From Jaltomata sinuosa (taxonomy: Eukaryota > Streptophyta > Magnoliopsida > Solanales > Solanaceae), in the NCBI GenBank assembly GCA_003996215.1, contig QJPP01001827.1, positions 124,001 to 188,000 on the forward strand: 64,000 nucleotides of DNA, read 5' to 3'. Below are positions 22,104 to 34,700 of this stretch, piece after piece. Positions within the stretch are counted from its first letter, which is position 1, and every line of letters starts with the position of its first letter. The notes beneath the pieces are model-generated. The model saw only the letters and a program-made list of their open reading frames with translations, had not been told where the DNA came from and made no database searches. The translations under genes and the position numbers were made by a program.

Positions 22104-24964
22104 TTAAGAAGAAGGGAGTACCTGAAGGCTCTAACAACTGCGGATACTGAGCACACAACTCACTATCAGTCTCCCAAATGGCCTCCTCGATCGGAAGATG
22201 CCTCTACTGAACTTTCATAACTGGAATCTCCTGACATTTCTGGCCAGAATAGCTATCGACTTCTTAACAAATGACAAACTCTCGTCTAACTGAACCAAAT
22301 CCCAATGCAACACATGAGAATCATTTGGCACGTATCGGTGCAATATCGAGACATGAAAAACTGGGTGGACAACTGAGAACATCATAGGCAAAGCTAACAT
22401 GTAGGCAACACTACCAACCCTATGTAGAATCTGAAATGACCCAATAAACCTGGGGCTAAGCTTACACCGCCGACCAAATCTCATCATGCCCTTCACGGAC
22501 GACACTCGATGGAAAACCAAGTCACCAACACTGAACTCCAAGGCACGAAGTCTATAATCAGCATAGCTCTTTTGCCTACTCTGGGCTGCTCTAAGTCTGT
22601 CCTAAATCAAACGGACTCAGTCCATGGAATCTCTAAGCAAATCTGTACTCTGCGGTCTAGACTCTAACCCATCAAACCAACCAATTGGCGATCTGATGCC
22701 TAACATACAAGGCCTCGAAAGGTTCCATGTCGATGCTCGAATGAAAGCTATTATTATAATCAAACTCGGCCAATGGCACAAACTGATCCTAAGAACCTCC
22801 AAAGTCAAGTACACAAGCCCGAATCATGTCTTCCAGGACCTGAATAGTCCTCTAGGACTGGCCATCTGTCTGAGGGTGGAAAGCAGTACTAAGCTGAACC
22901 TCTGTACCCAAGTCCCTCTGTATATCTCCCCAGAACTGAGATATCAACTGCGTGCCATAGTATGAAATGATAGAAGCTGGGACCCTATACACCAAACAAC
23001 CTCACGAATATAAATATGAGCTAACCTCTCAGCACCGTAGGAAGTCTGAACCGACAAGAAGTAGGCCGACTTAGTCAGTTGATCCACAATCACCCAAATG
23101 GAATCAAAACCCTAAGAGGTACAAGGCAAATCGACAACAAAGTCCATAGTAATACCTTCCCATTTCCACTCACGAATGGGAAGTCGCTGCATCAAGCCAC
23201 CCAGTCTCATATGCTCAAACTTCACCTGCTGATAGTTCAAGCACCGAGATACAAACTCTGCTACATCCTGCTTCATACCACACCATCTGTAAAGCTGTCT
23301 AAAATCTCTATACATCTTTGCCGTGCCAGGATAAATAGAGTATCTAGAATAATGTGCCTCATGGAATATCAACTGAATTAAATCACCAACCCTCGGAACA
23401 CAAAGTCGGGCATCAAACCTCAGAATAACATCAAAACCCAAAGTAGCCCAGCTGGACTCACCCCGAACTATCTGATCACGAAGGTCGCACAAACTATGAT
23501 CCTCAAACTGTCAGCTCTGAATCTGATCAACTAGAGTAGAACGGACCTCAACACTGGCAAGAACTCTTCTAGGATCCGACAAGTCAAGCCTAACCAATCA
23601 GTTAGCCAAGTACTGGATGTCCAAGGCCAACGGTCACTCAAAAATTGAAAGTAAAGCTAGGCTTCCCATAATCACCGCCTTCCAACTCAAGGCATCCACT
23701 ACCATATTTTCTTTGCTCGGATGGTATAGAATAGTGAAATCGTATTCCTTTAGTAGCTCAATCCATCTCCTCTGCCTCAAGTTCAGCTCCCGCTGACTCG
23801 TAATGTACTAAAGACTATAGTGATCGGTGAATATCTCACGATGGACTCCATATAAGTAGTGCCTCCAGATCTTGAGCGCGAAGACTACTGCCGCCAACTC
23901 CAAGTCATGAGTGGGGTAGTTGCGCTCGTGAACCTTCAGCTGCCTTGACGCATATGCTATCACTCAACCCTGCTGCATCAACACACAACTAAGACCAACC
24001 CCTGAAGCATCAAAATACACGGAGAAACTCTGACCCTCAACTGGCAAAGTCAATACTGGAGCTGAAGTCAGTAAGGCCTTAAGCCTCTAGAAGCTATCCT
24101 CGCACTGGTCCGACCACTGAAATGGAACATCCTTGCTAGTCAGCATAGTCAAGGGTGCTGCTATAGAAGAAAACCCCTCAATGAACCATCTGTAGTACCA
24201 AACCAAAACAATAAATCTGCGAACCACAGTAGGAATAGTAGGTCTAGGATAATCACGAACCATAGATATCTTACCCGGATCAACCCTAATCCCCTCCTTA
24301 GACACCACGTGTCCGAGGAATGCAATTGACTCAAGCCAAAACTCATACTTTGAGAACTTGGCATAAAGCCGATGATCTCTTAAAGTCTGAAGTACAGTCC
24401 TCAACTGCTGCTCATAGTCGTCCATACTCCTCGAGTATATCAGAATGTCATCAATGAAGACTATCACGAACATATCCAAGTACGGGCTAAGCACCCTATG
24501 CATCAAATCCATAAAGGCTGTGGGGGCATTAGTCAACCCAAAAGACATCACCAGGAACTCATAATGGCCATAACGTGTCTTGGATGTTGTCTTAGGGATG
24601 TTCTCTACCCTAATCCTCAACTGATGGTAGCCGGACCTCAAATCAATCTTCAAAAATAAGGCTGAACCCTGGAGCTGATCAAATAAGTCATCAATCTTCG
24701 ACATCGGATACCTATTCTTCACTGTCACCTTATTCAACTGCCGATAGTCAATACATATCCACATCGACCCATCCTTCTTTTTTACAAAGAGAACAGGAGC
24801 ACCTCAAGGTGACACACTCAGTCTAATAAACCCCTTAGATAACAAGTCCTGGAGCTTCTCCTTAAGCTCTCTCAACTCATCAGGAGCCATACGGTAGGGA
24901 GGAATAGAAATGGGCCTGGTACCCAGCTCTAACTCAATGGAAAAATCAACATCTCTCTCAGGTG
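22069..24964 (-). pseudogene. Broken Tekay pol of F: RT, RNase H, integrase, chromodomain
   Basis: RT is the best preserved piece: an open 225-residue frame (24764 to 24087) with WICIDYRQLNKV, FGLTNAPTAFM and the catalytic FIDD. RNase H (about 24086-23700) is interrupted by stops. The integrase zinc domain (23492-23112) has lost ligands: the usual second histidine reads YPG and the usual second cysteine reads CLNYQQ. Both are consistent with C-to-T type change. Integrase core fragments (to about 22560), the SPRFIG-containing tail (22541-22215) and a chromodomain remnant near 22200-22120 (EEAIWETDSE) follow, with at least one stop in the chromodomain. The frame upstream of 24964 continues across E in the protease segment at 30085. 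Confidence 0.88.
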
Positions 24965-24969
24965 GAAGG

Positions 24970-26547
24970 TGATACACCAAAATTATACCTCAATTAAGAA
25001 GCATAAGTGGTCATTGTCAAATATAGGACCCAAAAAAGGTTGGGGTTGATCCCACAGGGAATAAGGTGCAAATTAAGTCATTAGTGACTTAGATGACTAA
25101 TAATCAATAGTTTCCAGTAAGTGGAGGGAGTTTGTATTGATCAATCTTTGTTTGTTTCAAGTAACAATTTGCAAGTTTCAATGAGTAAATTCAGTATAAG
25201 AGGTGAACTAGGGATGTGTTCACCATGGCTCAATCAACAACCTCGGGCTAGAGTTTAATGGGGTTCTTTTCATATGCCTAATATGAAGTAATTGAAATCG
25301 TTCTTATGTCTAAATGTTTCCCAACTAAATAGACACATTATATTTTCAATTCTCTTGAACTTGAAAAGATTACAATTACAAAACTCAATTTATACTCCAA
25401 GTAGATTAACCTCGCTAGAGCATCAATTATTAGATGGGAGTTAGTAGTCCCGAATCTTTGTTGTTAATCCAATTTTCTGGTTTTAATTCCTTTGTTCAAG
25501 CAAATCAAACATAGACTTGTCCAAATATTTGCAACCATTAGAAAACAATAAAAATATAAGATTAACAATGTACTATGCAATATATATTGAACCCAATTTC
25601 ACCCAAACCCCAGATCATTGCTATGCCATGGCTCCCACAACCCTAGTTGTGGGAAGTTAGCTACTCATGCTAGTAGAGAAAGAGAAGATAATAGCATTCA
25701 TGATAGAAAGAAAGGATTCTTACAATATATGAACACAAGCTTCAATTTATCCATGAACAAAAGCCAAAATCCCAAGAACAATGGAGGAAGAAGATGAATA
25801 TATATGAGTCATATTTTTCCTCTCAAAAACTCATCCAAAACGTATCACAAAGTATTGGGTAATGAATAATAAAATAACCCTAATACTTGGTATTTATGTT
25901 TGTCCAGAAAATAATTTCCAAAAATAGAATTTTGGAATCCCGCTTCACTTTGACGGGCTGGCTTGATGACTCGTCAGGCTCATGAGTCGTCAGCCTATCC
26001 AGTGAGCTGCCTCCTCTGCTTTAACTTGACGAGTCAATGTGTAAATCGCATTTACCAAATGTGTTTTATGTACAAATCCTGTCTCATCTTAACGATTCAC
26101 TATGATGACTCGTCATGGTAGTTGTCATGGCTAAACAACAAGCTGGAGCTTCTGCCTTAGTGTGGTGGTTTGCCTGGTGATTCACCAAGTCCGTGGTGAC
26201 TCTTCAGGTGAGTCACCACCCTTAACCAGTGGGATGTTTTGACTTGGTGGCTTTCCTGGTGATTTACCAAGTCCGTGATGGCTCGTCAGGTGAGTCACCA
26301 CCCTTAACCAGTGGGCTGTTTTGACTTGGTGGCTTGCCTGGTAATTCACCAAGTCCGTGGTGACTCTTCAGGTGAGTCACCATCCTTAACCAGTGGGCTG
26401 TTTTGATACTTTTTCAACCATTTTCTATCTTGGTTCAATTTCTTGCAAGTTAAACATAAAACCATAAAAAACAACAATAGTTTCTTGAAAACTCATGATT
26501 ACTCTTAGTTAAAGGAGTCAAATGTGCCGCAGAATGCCGGCACATCA
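24970..26547 (-). repeat. 3' LTR of E (1578 bp)
   Basis: Ends TGATACACC/GCACATCA. It differs from the right LTR by scattered substitutions and small indels; for example, the right copy has an extra GATGACTTGTCACAATGA-like stretch near 29490. A TATA-like CATAAATA (minus, 25898-25890) sits beside the repeat patch at about 25944-26403. Confidence 0.92.
26163..26403 (-). repeat. 82-bp unit repeated three times within E's LTR
   Basis: Units start near 26171, 26253 and 26335 (shared word TGCCTGGTGATTCACC, with small changes), exactly 82 bp apart. The same three units lie in the other LTR near 29703, 29785 and 29867. Each unit contains two inverted repeats: CTTGGTG...CACCAAG and GGTGACTC...GAGTCACC. 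Confidence 0.9.
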
Positions 26548-26585
26548 ACACCCTCAACTTAAAATGTTCTCTTGTCCTCAAGCAA
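26548..26585 (-). other. Polypurine tract and AGGA-loop hairpin of E
   Basis: Minus strand: TTGCTTGAGGACAAG (26585 to 26571) contains CTTG-AGGA-CAAG, followed by AAGTTGAGGGTGT up to the LTR at 26547. The first 15 bases are identical to the equivalent site of A2 at 15551. Spacing to the LTR is 23 nt. Confidence 0.7.
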
Positions 26586-28099
26586 CATGACAACAAAAAC
26601 AAAAGAGATGACTCAACTAAGAATACAACCAACATGTCTCTAGCAATCCATGGTCATTCAACAGTTTAATCAATTTAAACCAAGGCCCCCGGTACTACAT
26701 AAGTGTTTGAAAAATTAACTTGTAAGGATCCAAGCATGTCATTCCGATATGATAGAACATTCTACATACACACAAGAAAGTTATCCCAACAATGAGTAGA
26801 TAATATCAAAATCCTGGAGCCCTCACCAAAAAGAAGCCCCACACACAATATATGGGACTAGGTAAGACTCTCACACTCACAAATGATTTCAAACAGTGCA
26901 CATGCGATGCCATAAGCTTTCCCTTGCTATTCTATTTCAGTTTTTCAGAAAGCCACTCAGTATCACTACAAGACTTGTTTTGGCTTGTAATGAGGCTTTG
27001 GGTGCAAGTAGGAGACATTTGGGGAATAGTGACTAAACCCTCCTTGTAGTCATCGACCTATTATTTCCATTCAACCTTATTCCATCCACTGTTAATCACC
27101 TTTGGTTTCCTTATTTCTTGCTACAGGTGTGGCCTTTTTAACTTGATAACTCTTTTTCTTTCTTTTTCGCTTCTTTTTTCAGTTTTTTTTTGTCTTTTCA
27201 TTTGGCACACACCTGCACTTTCTATCCCAACAACAACTAATTGAGCACAACCTCATTTTTCTTATCATGTACCTCTATAGTAGCCACCCTCAACTTAGGC
27301 TTATTTCCTGAGTTGAGATGCACGATGTCCAAGGAGGGACCAGGGCTAAAATAGAGATTCAAAGTTAAAAAGGGAAAGGTAAGAGGTTATCGAAAGAATA
27401 AAGTCAACTTTGGCTCAAACATGGATCAAAGGGGTTAGTTACATTTGGATGGTCCTTTAGGCTAAGTGGACTGCACACAAAAAGGGCCTGTGATCCTTCC
27501 CTAAGCAACTAACTTTAAACTTAACAGAATAGGCTGGGCAAGTTCTAGATGCATGCACAAAGTAAGAATTTATGACAATAAGCTCACACACACTTGGCAC
27601 CAAGAAATCATACCACTACCAACTATCAAAACTATAGTTCGTCTTAAGCACAATTATTCCAATCACATATACTTAATGACATTCAGGGATCCAGAACAAT
27701 CAATCATTTCAAACATAAGTACAAAATCAACATTTTTCGGAGGGGGATTCTTTTTTTATATCAACTTGCAAAAAGCCATGCTTGATATCGACACCACAAC
27801 ACAACTCAACACACAAGAAAATTTAAATAATAACCTAAACATGCCGGTTCTACTAGATAGCACACCAGAGGGAAAAAAAACACAACAACAAAGACCCTCG
27901 GTGGTAACAGACTCACAGGTATCCCAACACCCTCAACTTAAACTCATGCATTGTCCCCAATGCATCCATATGAAAGATAAACTGTGAGAGAAAGGAATAC
28001 CTATGAATCCCTTAGGCCTCAAAGTCTGGTACGATGTTGGATACCGCCAGGGTCTCCGAAGTAGGAGCAGTCCTCATCATCATCCATAAGAAAAGGCAT
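26586..28099 (-). other. Non-coding interior of E
   Basis: No gene on either strand. The plus-strand open frame 27553-27987 (144 residues) is antisense to the element and has no recognisable domain. Sequence type (T-rich runs, long spacer before the tract) matches the 3' spacer of Athila/Tat elements. Confidence 0.55.
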
Positions 28100-28273
28100 C
28101 TACTGTTGTCGACCTCTACCCCTTTGTTGAAGCCCTTGATCGACTAGGGAAACATTATCAGCCTCAACATCATCACCCAAAGCAGTAACATCTTCAATGT
28201 TAGCATTGTTCAGGTTCTGTTGATCAACAACAAGCTGTTGAAGCCTTATTACTTCCCGCTGTTGTGTATTCAT
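28100..28273 (-). pseudogene. Short gag-like N-terminal remnant of E
   Basis: ATG at 28273 opens 57 codons ending with TAG at 28102-28100. The product is rich in Q, N and D (starting MNTQQREVIRLQQLVVDQQ), about 180 bp downstream of the primer site, where gag should start. Past the stop, another frame reads DDDEDCSYFGDPGG, similar to the acidic, tyrosine-bearing gag start of Athila-like elements. No capsid or zinc-knuckle region follows. Whether it is translated is unknown. Confidence 0.45.
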
Positions 28274-28455
28274 ATTCAGCCTTAAAGTTTTTTTTTAAGC
28301 TTGGGGTCATATGGTAATACTGGTTCACCCGAGCTTTGGGTACTTGGGATGCACAAATCTGCACGCTACAGTCACATAAATAACAAATAAAAGTAAAATT
28401 TGGAAATATGACTAAGAGTCAAATAAACACACCGGACTTGATAAGCAACCGTATT

Positions 28456-28472
28456 CCCCGGCAACGACGCCA
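28456..28472 (-). other. Primer-binding site of E, tRNA-Asp type
   Basis: Plus-strand CCCCGGCAACGACGCCA equals the plant tRNA-Asp 3' end (CCCCGGCAACGGCGCCA, from memory) with one change. The minus strand can therefore pair with that tRNA. It lies 5 nt from the right LTR, fixing it as the 5' LTR. Confidence 0.85.
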
Positions 28473-28477
28473 AAATT

Positions 28478-30079
28478 TGATACACCCAAATTATACCTCA
28501 ATTAAGAAGCCTAAGTGGTCATTGTCAAATATAGAACCCAACAAAGGTTGGGGTCGATCCCACAGGGAATAAGGTGAAAATTAAGTCGTTAGTGACTTAG
28601 ATGACTAATAATCAATAGTTTCCGATAAATGGGGGGAGTTTGTATTGATTAATCTTTGTTTGTTTCAAGTAACAATTTGCAAGTTTCAACGAGTAAAATT
28701 CAGTATAAGAGGTGAACTAGGGATGTGTTCACCATGGCTCAATCAACAACCTCAGGCTAGAGTTTAACAAGGTTCTTTTCATTTGCCTAATACGAAGTAA
28801 TTGAAATCGTTCTTACGTCTAAACGTTTCTCAACCAAATAGATGCATTATCTTCTCAATTCTCTCGAACTTGAAAAGATTACAATTACAAAACTCAATTT
28901 ATACTCCAAGTAGATTAACCTCTCTAGAGCTTCAATGATTAGACAGGAGTTAGTAGTCTCGAATCCTTGTTGTTAATCCAATTTTTCGGGTTTTAATACC
29001 TTTGTTCAAGCAAATCAAACCTACACTTGTCCTAATATTTGCAACCATTAGAAAACGATAAAAATATAAGATTAACAACGTGCTATGTAATATATATTGA
29101 ACCCAATTTCACCCGAATCCAAGATTATTGTTATGCTATGTCTCCCACAACCCTAGTTGTGGAAAGTTAGCTTCTCATGCTAGTAGAGAAAGAGAAGATA
29201 ATAGTATTCATGATTAAAAGAAAGGATTCTTACAATATATAAACACAAGCTTCAATTTATCCACGAACAAAAGCCAAAATCCCAAGAACAATGGAGGAAG
29301 AAGATTTATACGTATTAGTCATATTTTTCCTCTCAAAAACTCATCCAAAACATATCACAAAGTATTGGGTAATGAATAATAAAATAACCCTAACACTGGG
29401 TATTTATATTTGTCCAGAAAATAATTTCCAAAAATAGAATTTTGAAATCTCGCTTCACTTGATGGGCTGGCTTGATGACTCGTCAGGCTCATGATGACTT
29501 GTCACAATGAGTCGTCAGCCTATCCAGTGAGCTGCCTCCTCTGCTTCAACATGACAAGTCAATGTGTAAATCGCATTTACCAAATGAGTTTTATGTACAA
29601 ATTATGTCTCATCCTAATTATTCACTGTTATGACTCGTCAGAGCCTTGATGACTCATCATGACTAAACAGCGAGCTGGAGCTTCTGCCTTGGTGTGGTTG
29701 TTTTCCTGGTGATTCACCAAGTCCGTGGTGACTCTTCAGGCGAGTCACCACCCTTAACCAGTGGGCTGTTTTGACTTGGTGGCTTGCCTGGTGATTCACC
29801 AAGTCCGTGGTGGCTCGTCAGGTGAGTCACCACCCTTAACCAGTGGGCTGTTTTGACTTGGTGGCTTGCCTGGTAATTCACCAAGTCCGTGGTGACTCTT
29901 CAGGTGAGTCACCACCCTTAACCAGTGGGCTATTTTGATACTTTTTCAACCATTTTCTATCTTGGTTCAATTTCCTGCAAGTTAAACATAAAACCATCAA
30001 AAACAATAATGGTTGCTTGAAAACTCATGATTATTCTTAGTTAAAGGAGTCAAATGTGCCGTAGAACGCCGGCACATCA
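28478..30079 (-). repeat. 5' LTR of E (1602 bp)
   Basis: Same termini as the left LTR. A clean TATA box TATAAATA reads on the minus strand at 29408-29401. It is about 50 bp downstream (transcription-wise) of the palindromic patch and 82-bp repeats at 29460-29935, so a promoter here is plausible. Confidence 0.92.
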
Positions 30080-31799
30080 GAAGGCCTGGTAGGTCGATAG
30101 GAAACACATCTAGGAAGTTACTAACCACAGGAACAGACTCAGGAGACGAAGGGTAAGCACTAGCATCTCGGACATATGCTGGATAAGCTAAACACTCACG
30201 GGATATCAACTTCCTAGCTCGAAGGAAAGAGATGATCCCAGATGGTGCGCGACTGATGGAACCCTGCAACACAATCGGGGATACACCAGGCATGACTATG
30301 GTAACTGTCTTGGCATAACAATCCAAAACCGTATAGTGAATGGATAACCAGTCCATGCCCAGTATCACATCAAAATCTAACGTGTCAAGGATTATCAAGT
30401 CGCCCCAAGTCTCCAAATCACCAATAGAAATCATGTAAGATCTCACAATCCAAATCACTACTAAAGAATCTCCTACTGGGGTCGAAACAGAAACAGGAAC
30501 AGATAATGGCTCACTAGCCAACCCCAAACAAGGCAGAAAGTAGGTAGATACATATGAACAAGTGGATCCAGGATCAAATAAAGCCATAGCAGACTGATGG
30601 CATATAGAAATCATACCTATAATCACAGCATCAGAGGCCTCTGCCTCCGGTCTCCCAGGGACCGCAGAGAACTGACTACGACCTCCACTTGCCCGACCAC
30701 TATCCCTACCACCTACTCTGCCACATGGAGCACCACCTCTACCCTGACTACCACCTCCTCGAGATAGTGGCTGAACTGAGCGAATAGACTGAGCCGACAG
30801 AGAGGCTGGCTGAACTGTGCCCTACTGGGGGAAATCTCTGGCAAAATGACCAACAATACCATTGGTGAAACAAGCCCCTGATGACCTACTCGGTCGGGAT
30901 GAACCAACAGAACTCGTATGGCCACCACGACCTGATGCACCAGAAGCGCACCCCTTGAACATTGATCGCTATAGCCCTGATGGCTGCTCTGACCCTGCTC
31001 AAACTGAGTACTATCGGATGTCTGAAGTGAAGCCTGAACCGGTCGGCTGGACTGACCCTGGTGCTGCTGTGGCTGATAACCCCGGCCCTACTGGCCTGAA
31101 CCTCTGCCACCATGTCTGGAACCACTGTAGCCACCCTGATTTCAAGGCCTCTTATCTCTGGCCCCAGTGTCATGATGACGCGAATTCTCTACAGTACGGG
31201 CATAGTCTGCAATAGCCTGGAAAGACCGACCACTAGCAACCAATATCTCTGCAGGCTCTCTAAACTCTCTTCGTAGCCCCCAAACAAATCTACGGACCCT
31301 GCCGGCCTCAGTAGGCATAATCATTTCCCTAAATAGAGCAAGCTGATAGAGACGGGTCTCGTACTCCGATACTATCATAGAATCCTGAGCAAGTCTAGTG
31401 AACTCCTATCTCCGATGCTCTATATCGCTCTGTGGTAAGAACTTGGTCATAAAGGCCTCATAAAACTCAGACTAAGTCAATTGAAGTAATGTAGAAGGTC
31501 TGCAAGCAACCTGTGCCCTCCACCACAGCTTTGCTGGACCCTCCAGCTAATAGGTGGTATAGCTGACTCCTTGAGTCTCCAACAAACCTAGATAGTGCAA
31601 CATATCCTCACATGTAGTAATAAAATCATGTGGGTCCTGACCCGAAGTACCAACAAATCTCGGTGGTGCCAATCTCAAGAACCTACCCAATGCCTTCTGC
31701 TCCCCATCTATCATAGCTGGGCGAGGAGCAAGAGGCTGTGCAACTGAAGGGACTGGAATAACCTTGGCACGGGGAGGCACAGTACCAGGCTGCGCTCTG
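30080..31799 (-). pseudogene. Broken gag and protease of F
   Basis: Minus strand. The gag capsid region includes LRLAPPRFVGTSGQDPHDF (31670s), KLWWRAQ, and the 31378-31142 frame (RRFVWGLRREFREPAEIL). A degenerate zinc knuckle near 30850 reads GACFTNGIVGHFAR, with the second cysteine as N. The protease frame (30626 to 30085) has the active site LFDPGSTCSYVS and VILGMDWLS. It ends in the linker LDVFPIDLPGL, exactly where E inserted. Stops break gag near 31550, 31490, 31410 and 31140. The gag start is deleted: sequence corresponding to the first part of G's gag is missing and LTR sequence follows at 31800. The plus-strand frame 30862-31215 is an antisense shadow. Confidence 0.88.
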
Positions 31800-34700
31800 T
31801 AATAGGCTACTATCTAACAATTCAAGAGGAAGAACAGATGAAGAAAAATAGATAACAGAAGTAATATATACAATGCGGAAGCTAAACCAAACCCAAAACC
31901 TGGTGTCATAGCATATAATATCCAGATCTACATAAGGAGTACAAGGGTCCAAAATAATATATACAAAGCTGTCTCCGAGTGGAAATAGAGTACATAATCA
32001 AAAGATAACTAAAAGCTAAGCTCTGGTCATCAAAAGCTCACCCTCAGTCCAGAATATCATAAAAGTATCTCCTTGCATGAGTATCCACGAGCTAACGGTG
32101 ATGGCCCATACCAGGATCTGCACTAGAAGATGCAAAGTGTAGTATGAGCACCAAATGTGAAGCATAAGGTACCCAGTAGGTATCATAGGCTGACTGGGCA
32201 TATATAAGATAAAAACATAGTAACGGACATAATGGAAGCAAGTAGTCACAGAAATCAATGAAAAGTACACAGGATCTAGCCCAGAGGAAAGACAACAGAA
32301 CATTATACGAGGCTAGCAAGCAGAATATATACGCAACAGGCACATGTGAAAGTAAAAAGTAACGCACCTGGGATCCTTGAAATAACAGTATATACATAAT
32401 AAGTTTTAGAAATGGACGGTATACCAACAATCTCAAGTACAAGGAAAGGAAGAGGAGAGTAAAGATAGGCATAATCAAAAATAGGAATCAATAACCCAAC
32501 TATTCATACCAATCTCAAATCCAACAAGTAACAACTTAGCCGTATATAATCTTATAAGCTTAACCATAACAGGGGATAACACTAGGATAATGTAACAAGA
32601 GGCTACCTACAATCCCTCGGCCGCTCATACAATTGAGGAACGCAAACAAGTGAAAACAAAACCCTCCGGCCGCCCATACAACTGGAGCGTACACTCAACA
32701 AACAGCAAACAAGGGTGGAACCTCAAACACTGAATGATATGATGCATAATAACCTCAAGGTGGAATAGAAACTATGTATGTACCTCCTCCAGTGCCGATC
32801 GGGCCGAACAGGTAGGTTCCATGGAAGTACACTGCCCGTATACCTCTACTCCACCGTATACCCTCTCTCCGACATACGTAGCCCAAAGCCCCAGTCCTAG
32901 AACGACAAGGTCCATGGAGGTCCTGGACCCCATACTAAAATCAAAACATATCATCCGGAAGCAAGCCTACGTTCACGATAGAGACCCATTCTTGAATATG
33001 GATTCCCAGACCCTGTTCAGGACTAAAGTAGTGGGGAAAATGTCTCAAAAAACCCTCTAAGGGTTCCCGGGCATAATCGGGTCTAAATAGTAGAAAGTCA
33101 TCTCAAGTGCTCGGTCCGACCGAGGCTAAAATCATCCTAATTTAGTAAGAAGCTCAGCTAGCACCCCGTCCCTGCTGAGTCTAGCGTTAATAGTAAAACT
33201 GGTGATAGAAATCATACTTTAACTTTCTTTTACCCCAAGAAGATCCACAAGTTAAGTCAAACCATTTCCAATTCATTTCCATTGAAAACGGGCCCCGCAG
33301 GTATGCAAAGTTTATAAAATAATTCCAGTAGGCCCGAACCCAAAATCGTAGTAAAACATGGATAAATCCTCTTTACATGCATGGAAATGAATGATCAACA
33401 TAAATAGCCGCCCAACAACTTACAATCGACCTATCGGCCCTGCATAGGCCCACAACTACTCATCAAGCATAACCAGCCTCGAAGGATATTTCTATGTACG
33501 GAACTCGCGGACATTCCCAATAACCTACCTTCTATGTTCCTGAGTCAATAAGGCCTCACTGGGCCACCAGGGTGAATAAAACATATCAAGCAAGTACTAC
33601 AAGCATCAGAGGGAGGAAAGTAGGTGGACATGAATAAAGCGGTCAAGGTCTGTGGTACCAACCTAATAATCCAACCCAAGGATTCCAGCTAGTACAATTT
33701 TATCCAATATATGCTAAGTCTAGGGAGTTTAGATCGTAACCTACTTGTCGTCCGACGACAAGCTGCTGGGACAACAAAATCCAAGCCCAAATCACTTTGA
33801 GAAACCCCAAATGATAATCAAACTATCAAAAACATAAATAATACATCAAGGCGAGTCAAACGATACCCATATCGCTACAGTTTTAGCTGGGTCGAAATCC
33901 AGGTCAAAAGCAACCCACGAGGCCCATAACCCAAAACCAACAATGAAAAGAGGCACGATGACCACAACGATGCCAAGAAGGCATGCTCCAAAATTGAGCA
34001 TAATTGGCCAAGAGAAGGGCGCCAAAACATCCCACTCAATTTGAGGTTTAAAGATAGAATTTTAAGAATAAAAAACAGAAATTAGGCAAGGATTACTTAC
34101 CAAAATGATGGAATTTTAAGCCAAGACGGATAACTCTTCAAGCCCACGAACATGCAAGAGCTATGAGGCAGCCACTACAACAAATTCCAAGCTTGGGATA
34201 TGAGCAACATGGAGGATTTTTGGGAAAACAAAAGAAAGTAAGTTGGGGAAGAAGCTTACCAAGAATCTAAGAATCACGGATAAAAGATGAATAAAAGATT
34301 TTCCCCAAGGCTAGGATTGATATTGGAGCAATTTGGGAGAGTGTGCGGGTGTTTTGAGTTGGGAGAAATAGAGACATAAAGATGGAAAAATGAAAATAAG
34401 AGAATATATAGCAGCTGGAAAATGGCCAGCACCATCGGCGCTAGGACAGCGCCATCGGCGCTTAAGGCCTGCCACAGGCTAGCGTGATCGCGCTGCCTGG
34501 GCAATGTTGGCGCTGAAGGCCTGCAGCTGCTGAAAAACAAACTACACTAAAATTCTCTACGGGGTGTTTCGGGCACAATCGAACACCGATATTCAAAAAC
34601 CAATAATGCTTATAGAGTGTAAACGATATTTCAGACTCAACAAAATCGACAAAACTTCCATACGAGGTTGTTTTGGAGAAATGTTGACCTAAGTCAACAC

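Larger units (their letters stand above)
24970..30079 (-). mobile_element. Complete non-autonomous LTR element E, nested in F
   Basis: Two LTRs (24970-26547 and 28478-30079) share termini TGATACACC...GCACATCA as read on the plus strand. The flanks GAAGG (24965-24969 and 30080-30084) are a perfect 5-bp target duplication. The primer-binding site lies next to the right LTR, so the element reads on the minus strand. The 1.93 kb interior keeps only a short gag-like start, so E is a large-retrotransposon-derivative type of the Athila/Tat group. It landed in F's protease-RT linker, so it is younger than F. Confidence 0.93.

Noticed and set aside
27553..27987. 144-residue plus-strand open frame in E
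   Set aside because: Antisense to the element, no domain, not flanked by splice or promoter signals I can support.
30862..31215. 117-residue plus-strand open frame
   Set aside because: Antisense shadow of the Gln/Gly-rich gag tail of F.
31540..32700. Regularly recurring motifs considered as a CRISPR-like array
   Set aside because: They are short repeated words inside plant LTRs, without uniform repeats and unique spacers; the window is eukaryotic.
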